Shown: in pieces, positions 12,956-24,468 of the stretch
Position numbering within the stretch: the first letter of the stretch is position 1
How the letters are laid out: each line of letters starts with the position of its first letter
DNA from: Eucommia ulmoides
Taxonomy: Eukaryota; Streptophyta; Magnoliopsida; Garryales; Eucommiaceae
Assembly: GCA_016647705.1 (NCBI GenBank)
Contig: CM028338.1
Coordinates: forward strand, 19,055,577 to 19,119,576
Reading direction: 5' to 3'
DNA: 64,000 bases
The notes under the pieces: model-generated
Databases searched by the model: none
What the model was told of the DNA's origin: nothing
What the model saw: only the letters and a program-made list of their open reading frames with translations
Made by a program: the position numbers and the translations under genes

Positions 12956-13504
12956 GACGGCACGTGTCACAAACACGTGACAGGCATGGGGATTCCAAAC
13001 CGGTCAGCTCGACCAGGCCCCTTCTCCATACCCTGCCAAGTTTATGCCACTACGGGCGTGAGCACCATGATGCTCATGCACGAATGCAGTCCGAGCTGCC
13101 TCCGCCTGGTAAGAAAAATGTCGTTGCCCTCTCTAGGTAATGGCTCCACGATCTCTACTTGTAATCACCGTCATCCCTATGGTAACAGGACCTAGATTAG
13201 TGCAATTACCAAAATGGTGTATTGAAAATCATGGAAGACTTGCCAAATACGTTTCCTCCTACCTTTAAATATCAGAACAAATGATGAATCAGGTACGCAT
13301 CCATATGAACACAAACCCACACCACTAAATTCCAGTTCATAACTCTCAATTGATTCTCACACCCCAGGTGCAATGCTTGTAGGCCTACTTGTGATGCATT
13401 GTTTTGTAGGAACCTTAGACTAGGAAAAGTGAGAAAACCTTAAGGACATCCCATCCATCTGGACCTCGAAAGTAACATGTCCGGTGATCAATTTTCAGGC
13501 ATTA
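12956..13504. other. Unassigned sequence between a solo LTR and a copia scrap
   Basis: Moderately GC-rich with a cacgtgtc/gacacgtg near-palindrome at about 12960-12985. No ORF has a recognised domain. It is probably the continuation of the element that flanks the solo LTR on the left. Confidence 0.3.
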
Positions 13505-13804
13505 TTAAAAATATCTAATTGAACTAGTTGAAAATTTGAGACCAATAAAATAAGTGAGCACACCAAAATCTTTCATCTCAAATTGACCACTGAGAAAAAA
13601 TTTGAGTATAGAGATTTCACGTAGATCATCTCCTGTAATGATAATGTCATCCACATTCAATAGAATAAGAATAATACCGTTGTCAATTCGACGAATAAAC
13701 AAGCCAGAATCATAACCGTTGGATGTGAACCCGAACTACTGGACGGTGGTTCTAAATTTTACCAACCAAGCACGTGGGTTTCGTTTGAGACCATATAGGG
13801 CACA
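13505..13804 (-). pseudogene. Ty1/copia reverse transcriptase fragment
   Basis: The minus strand shows the LYGLKRNPRAW motif, then GFTSNGYDSGLF, then the catalytic-site region LLNVDDIIITGDD, then FEMKDFG and YFIGL. This is the order found in plant copia RT. The usual YVDD tyrosine is Asn here. An in-frame stop lies between the first two blocks. The fragment ends exactly at the TCGAT target site of the gypsy element, which inserted next to it. Confidence 0.85.
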
Positions 13805-13809
13805 TCGAT

Positions 13810-14660
13810 TGTAGACACTGCATTTTGTCCCGCCCATTTAGTGTTGAATTGAAAGTACAAGTTCAAATAAACTTTAAACTTAGATTTAAAGGGAATGAAT
13901 TTCTACTTTAGATCATACTATATAATATAAAAAAAAAAACATAAAAAAAATAAGAAAACATAAAAAAAAAAAAAAAAAAAATGTTGAATTTGACTAAATT
14001 TGGTAAAATAAAAGTTTCGGGTCAACCTCAAAATTCCTAAAATTAAAGAGGGACTAAGATGACATTATTAAAGGTTAATTGTCATTAAATCACATCTAAT
14101 ATGAATAAAGATTAGTTACTACCCTTTAATTATAGGAAATTTCACCAAATTACCTCGGTTTGACCCCTGAAACATTTACTATCACCAGTTTTGTCCATTC
14201 GACACCAAAAATACTTATTAAAATTATTGTTTAAAGTACTAATATCCATAAAACAAATAAAAAAGACCTAAATCAAGGCATGGAAATTACATGACAAGTC
14301 CAAGTTACACAACGTAACTAAGGATTAAGACATAGTTTGAAATTGACCAAAACCAAAGTCATCTTAACTAACCATCAAGGTCCATTAAATCAACTGGCCC
14401 AACCCATCAAACAATGACTCACAAATGAGCATTAAAATAACTAAGACACCTCTAGGATATTATCTACAAAATATGTAGAGGAGGAACTAAATCACATAGG
14501 GGGTAGCAAACCGTTATCGAAACTAAATCGATTCGGTTCGCCACCTATGTAAGGCATTTAATGTGAATTAAACGCCAATACCATCAAGCATTAAATGCTT
14601 GGGATGACATGGATAGGCCAAATTCAAGGAATCAAGATATTTTGATCAAAATATCTTAGG
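13810..14660 (+). mobile_element. Gypsy-like 5' LTR, part 1
   Basis: The upstream part of the long LTR, starting TGTAGACACTGC. It ends at atatcttagg, where the SIRE-like copia inserted. The stretch aaccgttatcgaaac...atatcttagg recurs after the copia as a ~190-bp repeat (26683-26832). Confidence 0.7.
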
Positions 14661-16910
14661 TGTTGATCCTAAGATTTTGATGGACAATTAAAGGTTGATG
14701 TTTTTTATGGAACTAACAATTTTATTGAGTGTTTCAGTTTCTTAGTTCCAGTGATGAAAATGATCATGAAGATATTGTGGTAATGCTAAAGATAATGACA
14801 AAGATGATGGAAGATTAAGAGTTTGAAAATATTGAAGAACCTAGGGAAAACAACTCAGGTTAAATTCTAACTCTTAATATCCCAATTAGGATCACACATG
14901 ACACAAAATAATTTTTATAAATATGTGTGTTTTTTATAAGATCCTAATTAGTTAAATTATTTGCTCCTATGTTTAAATTGAAAAAGAAATATTGATAATT
15001 AATTAAAATTGAATTTAAGAATTTAGTGGAGCTAACTGAAAAATGAAATTGGTTAAAGGGGTGAAAACGTTGAAGAAAATGGATTAAAAACAAATTTAGA
15101 AGAGGTTCCCATCATTGACCAATCAACAGGTAAGTCGACTGGAGCATAGAAGGTGAAGTTGCGGAATCTCTCGGTCGACAGGTAGGTCAACCTGAGCTTA
15201 AATGATGAACTCTCTAAATCAATCAGTCGACAGGGAGGTCAACCTATGACCAAAAGTGAAACTCTCTGAATCTTTAGGTCGACAGATAGGTCGACTCATA
15301 AAACTCTCTGAATCGTCCAGTCAACAATTGAAGTATGAGTGATCGACCGATGGGTGAAGAATTCTTGGCTTGGATACATCCTGAATCGATCGGCCAACAG
15401 GTGACCCTTAGTTAGTCGACTTATGAGACTGTTTTAGGATTTTGTGGAATTTCGGATTTTATTCTAAAAGTAGCCATTACTAGCCCTTTTTTGTTAGGAT
15501 CTCCGAGATATCTTAGGAATCTAAAGTGTTTTTAGTTATTTAAATGATATCTAAGTGTTCCTATAGATATGGTTCAAGTGTTTTTGATGTTTTTCAATTT
15601 GGTACGTATAATTCTTTCAATCCTATATAATTGTGTTTGAAGAAAAAATTTGAGGGACTTAATTGAAAGTTTTAAAAGATATTTTTGAGTGATTATATCA
15701 TAAATGAATCATTATGATATAGAGGGTTTATTGGTGCAATTAAACGTCATGATTCATGGGAACTAGCCGTTGGAGGGCTTGTTTTATTCCATTTTAAAAA
15801 GACCTACGTTTTTTCACATTTGAGTGACACATCTATAGAATTATTTTGAGTTATTCAAATTTTGAGCTTTCTAAGAGTTATCATATTGAGTGAATTGTGA
15901 GATCTTTCTTGAGATTTGTTCTTAAGAAACATTTGTTGTGGATTATTGCTACAACCGATCTAAAGTGTCATTGTCATTCTAATCATTATTATTTCAGTGG
16001 ATTCCTGATGAGATTGTTCTAAGTTATTTGTTTATTTGCTATAATTATTATTTACTTGGAATTTTATCTTTAAAAAAAAAATCGATTTTTTGTTGAAATT
16101 TTTTTTTTAAACAATTTCTTGAAGAAATCTGATTGCGTGCTCAATTACGTGCTACCCAATTATTTTTTTTGTTTAAAATCAGATTTTGAATATCTCACTT
16201 TTCTATCACTAGTTTTGGGATATTAATTGAGTTCATATTTATCTGGGGTGGTAGAAGCTCCGAGTAAGAAAAATCACTTATCAATTTGTAATTGATGAGT
16301 TGAGTGACGGATTGAATACTATTGGTAGTATTTAATCAAATGTTAGCTGGTTTCAGTCTCTTCTTGTAAGGAGATTGAGGTAGTAATTCTTCCTTGATTG
16401 AATTAATTTGTGATCAATTTTGTAACGGTTCAATCTTTATTGGGTAAAAGAATATTTTAAGTGTTTGTGAGGTTTTGATTCTTTAGCTTAAGGTACAAAA
16501 AAAATTAGGTTATTCTTGAGCCTGTAACAAGTAGAGGTTATTTCTAAGCCTGGGAAAATGAATTTGTAAAAGTTGATTCTGAATCTGCGAAAAGAATCAT
16601 TGTGAGGGTTTGGCTCTTACCTTTAAAGGAATCTTGAGTTTAGTGGGTGGGACACTCCATGGAGTTCGGGGGACTGGATTAGACAAGAGTAGCTTGGTGA
16701 ACCAGTATAAATTTTTGGTGTGCTACTATTTTTCATTATTTATTTTTGTTGTTTGGTGTGCACCTAGTTGATATTATATTTCCGTTGTTATATAAAGATA
16801 ATAATTAATTTAGGATTAAAATTAATTATTTGGATTTTTTGAAGTATTTTCTTTGATAATTTTTTACCTACCCAATTCACCCCCCTCTTGGGTAGCTCAT
16901 TGGGTCAACA
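14661..16910 (+). repeat. 5' LTR of the SIRE-like copia
   Basis: Starts TGTTGATCC and ends GGGTCAACA, so the ends are inverted (TGTTGA/TCAACA). It includes an array of about 58-bp repeats with GTCGAC sites (about 15125-15425). Confidence 0.9.
15125..15425. repeat. GTCGAC-containing minisatellite in the 5' LTR
   Basis: Repeats of about 58 bp each carry actctctgaatc followed by a GTCGACAG(G/A) and a GGTCRAC site. The 3' LTR (about 24925-25170) has fewer units, and this explains most of the 69-bp difference in LTR length. Confidence 0.75.
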
Positions 16911-16928
16911 ATTGGAATCAGGGTTGGT
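16911..16928 (+). other. Primer binding site, initiator-Met tRNA type
   Basis: Directly after the 5' LTR the sequence reads attggaatcagggttgg. This is close to the usual plant copia site TGGTATCAGAGC, with about three changes. Confidence 0.7.
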
Positions 16929-16960
16929 TTAGCTCGACATACTTAGCTAACAAAGATCGC

Positions 16961-18315
16961 ATGGCGCACACAATGGGCACACTAGCTGAGGGGCAGTCCA
17001 TGCACCGACCACCGTTATTTGGAGGTGAAAACTATTCTTTCTGGAAAGACATAATGATTGCCTTTCTTCAGGCCACAAATTATGATGTGTGGCTAGCGAT
17101 CGAGGATGGTCCATTTGTTCTAATAGAAAACGGAGTCGAGAAAAAAGAAGGAACATCTAACTGCTTCTGATAAGCAGAAACTCTCTATAAACTCACAGGT
17201 TATTAATATTTTATTTTGCTCTTTAGATGCCAATGAATATTCTAGAGTTTCAGGTTGTAAATCTACAAAGGAGATGTGGGATAAGCTACAAGTTACCCAC
17301 GAAGGGACAAGTCAAGTGAAGCAATCAAAAATCAATGCACTTATGAGGCAATTTGAATTGTTCAGATAGGAGAAACTGAATCAATTCAGGAGATATACAC
17401 CCACTTTAACATTATTTGCAATCACTTGAGTCAGTTTGGAAAGCCATATTCTATGGAGGACAGGGTTAGAAAGGTCCTAAGATCGCTGACAAAGATATGG
17501 GAGTCAAAGGTGACCGCAATTAAGAAAGCTAAGGATCTTACCAAATATCAAATTGATGATCTCATAGGCAACTTAATGACGCATGAAATGGAAATTCAAG
17601 GATATGAGAATGACACCGAAAATAGCAAGAAGAAATCCTTGGTACTAAAGGCTCAGAAATCCGAAGAAGAGAATGACAGTAATAATGAAAGTCTTGACAG
17701 TGAGCAAGAGAAAGATGTTGCTTTTCTCATAAAGAATTTTAGAAGAATGACTCAGCGCACATTCCGCAGGAGAAGAAACCTCAACATGACTAAAGTAGAA
17801 TGTTACAACTGTCATAAGACCAGTCACTTTGAAAATGATTGTTCAGAACCAAAGAAGGATAAAGAAAATGAAAAGAAGAAGAAAGAAAAGAAGAGAGGAA
17901 AGAAGAGTAAAAAGAAATCCATGAAGGCTACTTGAGATGATACTGAATCAAGTAGCTCCGAAAAATCATATAGTGAAGATATGTCCATGTTTGCATTGAT
18001 GGCCACTGGTGGTAAGGTAACTAAATGTTCAAGTTCTTGTCCTTTAGATTTTGATGAATTATTTGATGTTTATCAAGAACTTTCTCATGATTATAAAAAC
18101 TAGTGTTCTAAAATAAATGCCATTCAAAATACAATTAATATATTAAACAAGCAAGTGATGGACTATGAATCTGAAAATAATGAATTGAAATCCAAGTTGA
18201 CAAATTTGCATTCAATTGTTCTCAAATTCAGTGGCGGTGAAAATAACTTGAAAATGCTTTTGGGAAGTTCACGTGGAATTTTTGATAAAGTCGATATTGG
18301 ATTTCAGAAAAATCT
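16961..18315 (+). pseudogene. copia gag (broken)
   Basis: The ATG at 16961 opens a gag with the RPPLFGGENYSFW signature near its N-terminus, as in plant copia gag polyproteins. The frame breaks near 17155 and again near 17370, then is open from 17426 to 17935. The zinc knuckle CYNCHKTSHFENDC (CX2CX4HX4C) lies at about 17800-17841, followed by a Lys-rich tail, a stop at 17933 and a coiled-coil-like tract of Asn, Glu and Lys (18155-18300). The sequence is cut by an LTR-like insertion at about 18316. Confidence 0.85.
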
Positions 18316-19610
18316 TAAACAAACCGACCGACTCCACCGTCATGTGTCGAGAACAACCACCGTCGACTCCATCGCCTTGGCGAACATCGAACCGACCAAC
18401 TGCCACCGCGGCAATTAGCTCTGCACAGACTTAAGATATTTTTTGGGATATTTTGTCTATTAAAACCCTTCCTCTCCTCATCTCTTCCGGTGGAATCACC
18501 CCCCAAGGCCTTAGACTATATTTTAGGGTGAGCTTGAGAGATTTTTGAGGGAGAGATCTCAACCCGAGGTAGAAGATGAAGGAGGAAGTGATCGATCAAG
18601 GGTTTTAGAGCCAAATCTTCGGATATCGGCTAAGTCGTTCATTTTTTTTCATTGTTTCTTTGTTTCGGTAGTTGTAGAGCATGTTTATGCCATTTTAAAT
18701 TGTATACATGGTTATGGCCATTAACTAAACATAGGTTGTTTAGGGATTATGAATAAATTTATGAATACGTTGTTTAGTTGAGTTTGTGTTTCGTTTACGG
18801 TTGTTCTTCGATGTTTGATTGTGTTTATTGTTCTTGTTTGTTGATTATGCTTAGATTTATATATTGAGAATTTGGGGTTTGCCAAACCCCAGATTCGGAC
18901 TAGGGTTAACGAACGTCACGATCCAATAACCCGGGTGGAAATTGGATTGTGTACAATCGATGATGTTGGGGCAAGACTCACGTGACCTAGGGTCGTTAAG
19001 ACGTTGAGGGGGACTTTTTCATTGACACGAAGTCACATATTCCTTTGTCTTACACTCAGGAGAGGTGGCGGGAGAGTTTTAGAACTGAGATTGTCGATAG
19101 GGTAAACATAACACGACGATCCAATAACCCGGGAGGGAGTTAGATTGTGCACAATCAATGACATTAGGGTGAGACTCACGCGACCTAGGGTCGTTAAGAC
19201 GTTGAGGGGGACTTCTTCGTTGACGCGAAGTTGCGTATTCTCTCTTGTTACACTCGAGAGAGGTGGCGGGAAAGTTTACGAACTGAGATTGTCGGATAAG
19301 TCAAATGTCGTTAACATAAACTAAAATGAGATTGGACACGTATTCGTAAATGAAACTAATCCCTAGACAATCTATTCTTTCAAAACTATCTCAATATTAA
19401 TATTAGTATAGTTAAATTAGTATTTTAGTATTAGTATTAAATTATATTCCATTTTTAGCGCCTAAATAAAATTAGGTTATGATAATCGCGGTAGTTGATA
19501 GTAATCTCAACTAATCCCTGTGGATACAATACCCGACCGAAAGGTCTATATACTAAAACTTGACCCGTACGCTTGCGGTGAAAGTAGCAACACTTAAATT
19601 GCAGCCACCA
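18316..19610 (-). mobile_element. Inverted LTR-like insertion inside the copia
   Basis: It interrupts copia coding sequence between gag and protease. It is a divergent reverse-strand relative of the LARD-like LTR: the blocks gtggatacaatacccgacc, acgttgagggggact and gtggcgggagagtt match the complement of 19779-21252. The right end is near ttaaattgca (about 19605). The left end and target duplication are not clear. It contains a ~200-bp direct duplication (about 18914-19112 and 19113-19310). Confidence 0.7.
18914..19310. repeat. ~200-bp tandem duplication in the inverted LTR
   Basis: Both halves share, in order, gatccaataacccgggdgg, the tcacgcgacctagggtcgtt block, gttgagggggact and gaactgagattgtcg. 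The two halves have drifted by point changes and small indels. Confidence 0.8.
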
Positions 19611-19658
19611 AGGTGCTTCTTGCAAGTTATTCTATCAATAAGCAAGGACAAATAGTTC

Positions 19659-19780
19659 TTGGATAGTGGTTGTTCTTGACACATGATGGGAGACAAAGGA
19701 AAATTTACATCTTTGACACCTAAGGATGGAGGTCATGTAACTTTTGGAGACAACGCAGAGGGCAAAATTATCGGTATATG
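19659..19780 (+). pseudogene. copia aspartic protease fragment
   Basis: The catalytic motif LDSGCS starts at 19659 and is followed by a TGA (19677-19679) where copia proteases have Arg, then HMMGDKGKF. The block GGHVTFGDN and GKIIG follows. The reading frame is then cut by the LTR insertion at 19779 and resumes at 21253. Confidence 0.85.
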
Positions 19781-21252
19781 TACGATGAGATTTTTAAGCT
19801 CACGTCTGACTCACTCGCAAGTACACGAGGTCAAGTTTTAGTATAATGGATCTTTAAGATCGGATATCGTTCCACTGGGAAAGTGTTTGAATAATTGAAT
19901 ACCGCAATTTGCATAGTCTTATATTATCGGGACGGTTCAATAAATGTTTAAAGTTAAATAATTAAAACTAAGTTAAACTAAAACTATTAGGCTAGTTCTA
20001 ATTAAGTGGATTACCTAGGGATTGATTTCATTCACTTAATACATGTTTGACTTCGTTTAGTTAACAATAAAAATGTTTTATCCTATCTCACAATCTCTGT
20101 ATCTTAAACTCATTCACTCCCTTTCCCGAGTGTTTACTGAATGAATATGTGACTTCACGTTGACACCGAAGTCCCCCTCAAACGTCTTTTCGAACACATA
20201 GTCACATGAGTCTTGACCTAACGTTATGGATTGCACACTTTCTAACGCTCTCCCTGCTCGTTAGAAACTCACGATGTGTTTATCCTAGTTCGAATCCAAG
20301 GTTACCTCCCAAGTGTCAAACCCCGTATTCTCAAAACAAAAACCAACCTAATATCTTGACAAGCATATTAAAATTGTAATAAAATGGTAAACACAATCGA
20401 ATTTAGATAAACAACCATTAAAGAAACATATATTCAATCAAACGTATATTTACATGAACTACATCGATCCCTAGATAATATTTATCTAACCTATCATGAT
20501 CTTAGCCATTGAAACTATAAAATAAGAGGGATTCATCATCATTCATAATAAAACGTTAAATTACAAAGATAGAAACAAAGAAAGAAATATCAAATGTTAA
20601 AGTGAAGTGATCCACTGTCACCAACGATCGATCCGAAAGTGTTTCCTTTTCTCTGAATGATGAATCTCCTCTTTGAGCTCTTCAAGAATGGCCCAAGATC
20701 ACTTCTCTAATGTTAGGGACATTTCCTAAGGTTAGGAACCTCCTCTTTGATAAATGGAAGGAGAATGGGGATTAAATAGAAGGTTTCAAAATATCTAAAA
20801 TTTAGATATTTTCTGCATAGAGTCACCGTCGCGGCGGTGGGAATCACCGCTGCGGCGATGAGTAAGTTGGTTCACATAATTGCTGAGGCGATGGTAAACC
20901 ACTGTGGCAGTGAGCTTAAATCTGTACTCTCTGGACTTTCACCGCCTAGGCAGTGAGATCACCGCTGCGGCGGTAAGACTGGATTTAAGCACTGGATTTT
21001 CATCACCTTGGCGACTGCTGCGGTAGTGTCATTTTCATAATCTTCCTTGCATATCCACCGCCTCGGCGGTGGGATTGTTGTCCTGAAACCTTGCTTCTTC
21101 ACCGTTTCTCCACTGTTTCGCTCGTTTATCACTTTGTTATGTCCCTACACCTGATTTACATAAAAACAAACTAAAACACAATTAAATATTACTAATACAC
21201 TCGAAAACTACCAAATTTGGCTTAGAAGTAGATAGGTAAATTACACCTATCA
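19779..21252. mobile_element. Complete LTR of the LARD-like family inserted in the copia (solo LTR)
   Basis: This 1474-bp insertion begins TGTACGATGAG and ends ACACCTATCA. It is flanked by GTATA (19774-19778) and GTATA (21253-21257). Removing it and one GTATA restores the copia reading frame across the protease-integrase junction (GKIIG then IGNGT). It is collinear with the LTR at 3959-5369. It carries CACCGCC/GGCGGTG palindromes at about 20820-21075. It has no coding capacity, so it is either a solo LTR or a short non-autonomous element. Confidence 0.9.
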
Positions 21253-21257
21253 GTATA

Positions 21258-22448
21258 GGTAATATCGGTAATGGTACTACTATTATTAAAGATGTGTTAT
21301 TAGTTAATGGACTTAAACATAATTTGCTTAGTATTAGTCAACTATGTGACAAGGGCTATAACGTTATATTTGGTCATGATAAGTGTATTATTAAGAATAG
21401 TCATGATAGTAGTATGTTGTTAGTTGCATCACATTTTGAGAATGTTTATACTTGCTCATTTGATGATTTTAATTCTCAAAATTTATCTTGTTTGAATGCT
21501 TTGTCTGAAAATAGTTGGTTATGGTATAAGAGACTTAGGCATGCTAGTATCAAGTTGATCTCTAATTTATCTAAGACGAGTCTCATACGTGGCCTACCCG
21601 ATTTGAAATTCGTGAAAGATAAAGTATGTGATGCATATCAATTAGGCAAGTAGGCTAGATCATCATTTAAGAAAAAGATGCATACGTCCACGTCTAGATG
21701 TCTTGAATTGTTGCATCTTGATTTGTTTGGTCCAAACTCTGTTGCTAGTCTTGGTGGTAAGTTTTATGCTTTTGTTATAGTTGATAATTATTCTAGACTT
21801 ACCCGGGTATTTTTCCTTGCTAAGAAAAGTGAGGTTGCTTCTGTTTTTGCTAAATTTTCTAAACGTGTTCAAAATGAGAAGTAATGTTCCATTATTAACA
21901 TTCGAAGTGATAGAGGAAAAGAGTTTAAGAATGATGATGTGGTAAGTTACTGTGATGAGCATGGTTATACTCATAACTTTTCTACACCAAGATCACCACA
22001 ACAAAATGGTGTAGTAGAAAGGAAGAACATGACGCTTCAAGATATAGCCAGAACGATGCTTGATGAAAATCGCTTACTAACCTACTTCTAGGCCGAAGCA
22101 ATAAGTACAGCTTACCATGTGGTAAATCAGGTATCGATTCGTAGAGGGTTTAACAAAACCCCATATGAAATCTGGAATGGTAAGACTCCTAATATTTTCT
22201 ATTTTAAAGTATTTGGATGTAAGTGTTTTATTTTGAATGACAAGGATAATCTTGGTAAATTTGATGCTAAATCTGATTATGGGATTTTCCTTGGATATGC
22301 TACTAACAGTAAAGCTTACAGAGTTTATAATAAACGTATGTTAGTAGTAGAAGAAATTATGCATGTTGTTTTTGAGGAAGCTGATCCATTCTTGTCAAGA
22401 AAGATTTTGGATGATGATGATGCAAGTATTTCAAATAACCAAAACTAA
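21258..22448 (+). pseudogene. copia GAG-pre-integrase and integrase
   Basis: The GAG-pre-integrase motif LWYKRLRHAS is at about 21520. The integrase core follows with DLFGP near 21720, the second Asp region RSDRGKEF near 21905 and SPQQNGVVERKN near 21990-22025, which carries the Glu. Beyond it are TPYEIWNGKTPN and FGCKCFILN. Stops at about 21651 (TAG), 21882 (TAA) and 22090 (TAG) break the frame. Confidence 0.9.
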
Positions 22449-22675
22449 GGTGATAATGTACCTAAGGAGTCCCAAAAGGAGGAGAAACCTAAGAAAAATG
22501 ATTCGATTTTACCACGAGCTATAAAGACAGTACCGGGACATTCGGTAAAAGAAACCATCAGTAATTTCGAAAGAGATGTAAGTACTTATTCTTCTCTTAG
22601 AGATATAATTAATCTTGCTTTTATATCTCAAATTGAGCCTAAATATTTAGAGGAGACGTTAACTAATGAATTTTG

Positions 22676-24175
22676 AATTTCCGCAATGCAAGATGAGTTA
22701 GTTCAATTTGAGCGGAACAAAGTATGGTGTCTTGTTCCGATACTGGATTTTCATCCAATTATTGGTACTAAATGGGTTTTTAGAAATAAAAAGAATTAAT
22801 CTAGCATGGTAATTAGAAACAAAGCAAGATTAGTAACACATGGCTATAATCAAGAGAAATGAATTAATTATGATGAAATATATGCTCTTGTTGCTAGACT
22901 AGAAGCAATTAGAATGCTACTCGCTTTTGCATGTTCACGTAATTTTAAGTTATATTAATGGATGTTAAGAGCTCATTTCTAAATGGCTTTCTAGCAGAAG
23001 AAGTTTATGTAGAACAACCCCCGGGATTTGAAATTGATAAATTTCCCTATCACGTATTTAAACTTCATAAGGCTTTGTATGGGCCCAAATAAGTTCTTAG
23101 AGCTTGGTATGAGAGACTTAGCCGATATTTGATCGAAAACGGTTTTCGAATGGATATTTGTGATATAACATTGTTTGTGAAACAAACTGATTCTAATATC
23201 CTATTAGTACAAGTGTATGTTGATGATATTATTTTTGGATCTACTAATGAGGATCTTTGCCAAGAGTTTGTTAAGATAATGCATGTTGAATTTGAAATGA
23301 GCATGATGGGAGAGTTGAATTTCTTTCTTGGATTGAAAATTAAGCAAACCAAAGAAGAGATATTTATAAATCAAGCTAAATACACCAAGGAGTTGTTAAA
23401 GAAATATGGCTTGGATGGCGCTAAAAAGTACAAAACTCCCATGTCAATGGCTATGAAGATAGACAAAGACGATATGGGCAAACGTGTTAATGAAAAAATG
23501 TATCGAGGTATGATTGGTAGTCTGTTGTATTTAACTACTAGTAGACCTAAGATTATGTATAGTGTTTGTCTTTGTGCTAGATTTCAGTCTTGTCCTAAAG
23601 AATCGCACTTGACTGCGGTTAAGCGAATTTTTCGATACTTAAAGGGGACGACTGACCTAGAATTATGGTATCCTAGGGGGAGTGATTTTAAATTAATAAA
23701 TTACTCTGACACTGATTTTGCCGGTTGCAAAATTGAGCGAAAAATCACAAGTGGGTCATGTCATTTGTTAGGACATGCATTCGTTTCTTGGTCAAGCAAG
23801 AAACAGAATTCGATAGCCTTATCCACTACTGAGGCTGAGTATATGGCAGCTGGTAACTGTTGTGCTCAAATTTTATATATTAAGCAACAGTTAAATAACT
23901 TTAGAATTTACATGGAGGAGGTCCCGATTTATTGTGATAATAAAAATGTTATTTGTCTAAGTAAGAATCCTACACAGCACTCATGAACTAAGCACATAGA
24001 GATTAGACATCACTTTATTCGTGATCACATTCAAAAAAGGGACATTGTTATTGAGTATATTGATATCTCCGATCAGCTTGCTGATATTTTTACCAAACCA
24101 CTAGCGGAAGATCAGTTTGTGAAAATTATTGGCGGTTTGAGTATGGCTAGGCATAATGATGTTTACCTAGAGTAG
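22676..24175 (+). pseudogene. copia reverse transcriptase and RNase H
   Basis: RT blocks run from GTKWVFRNK (about 22765) through ARLVTHGYNQ and QPPGFEIDK to the catalytic YVDDIIFGST (about 23215). The RNase H part has DTDFAGC, SSKKQNSIALSTTEAEYMAA and YCDNKN. The stretch 23129-23986 is open for 285 codons. A TGA at 23984-23986 then interrupts the conserved TKHI-EIRHHFIRD segment, which ends with ADIFTKPLAEDQF and a terminal stop near 24175. Several upstream stops (about 22798, 22861, 22957, 23091) show it is dead. Confidence 0.92.
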
Positions 24176-24454
24176 AGTTATTTTGTAATTCCCCCGCCCT
24201 AACTTTTTTTTAGATGACAAAGCGGGAGAATTAGTTAATGTTTTAATGAATGTCTTAAGGATGAGCTTGAATTATCTTGTTAAATATCTTAAAGGGGAGT
24301 TTATTATATATATTGAAATTTGTTCTTTGTTAAAAATCTTATTATCATCTTCATTACTTTGTTTTAATGAGTTAAATAACTCGTCCTCGGATTTAGGGAG
24401 AGTATGGTTACATTATTGTTTTGAAGAAAACATCAAAGTTAATTGTTATCATCA

Positions 24455-24468
24455 AAAAATGGGGAGAT
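24455..24468 (+). other. Polypurine tract before the 3' LTR
   Basis: The stretch aaaaaatggggagat ends at the first base of the 3' LTR, the expected place for plus-strand priming. Confidence 0.7.

Noticed and set aside
10593..12960. Target duplication for the solo LTR at 10598
   Set aside because: The flanks GGCGT and GACGG match too poorly to claim.
23129..23986. 285-codon ORF as an intact gene
   Set aside because: It is only the RT/RNase H part of a dead copia, with stops before and after.
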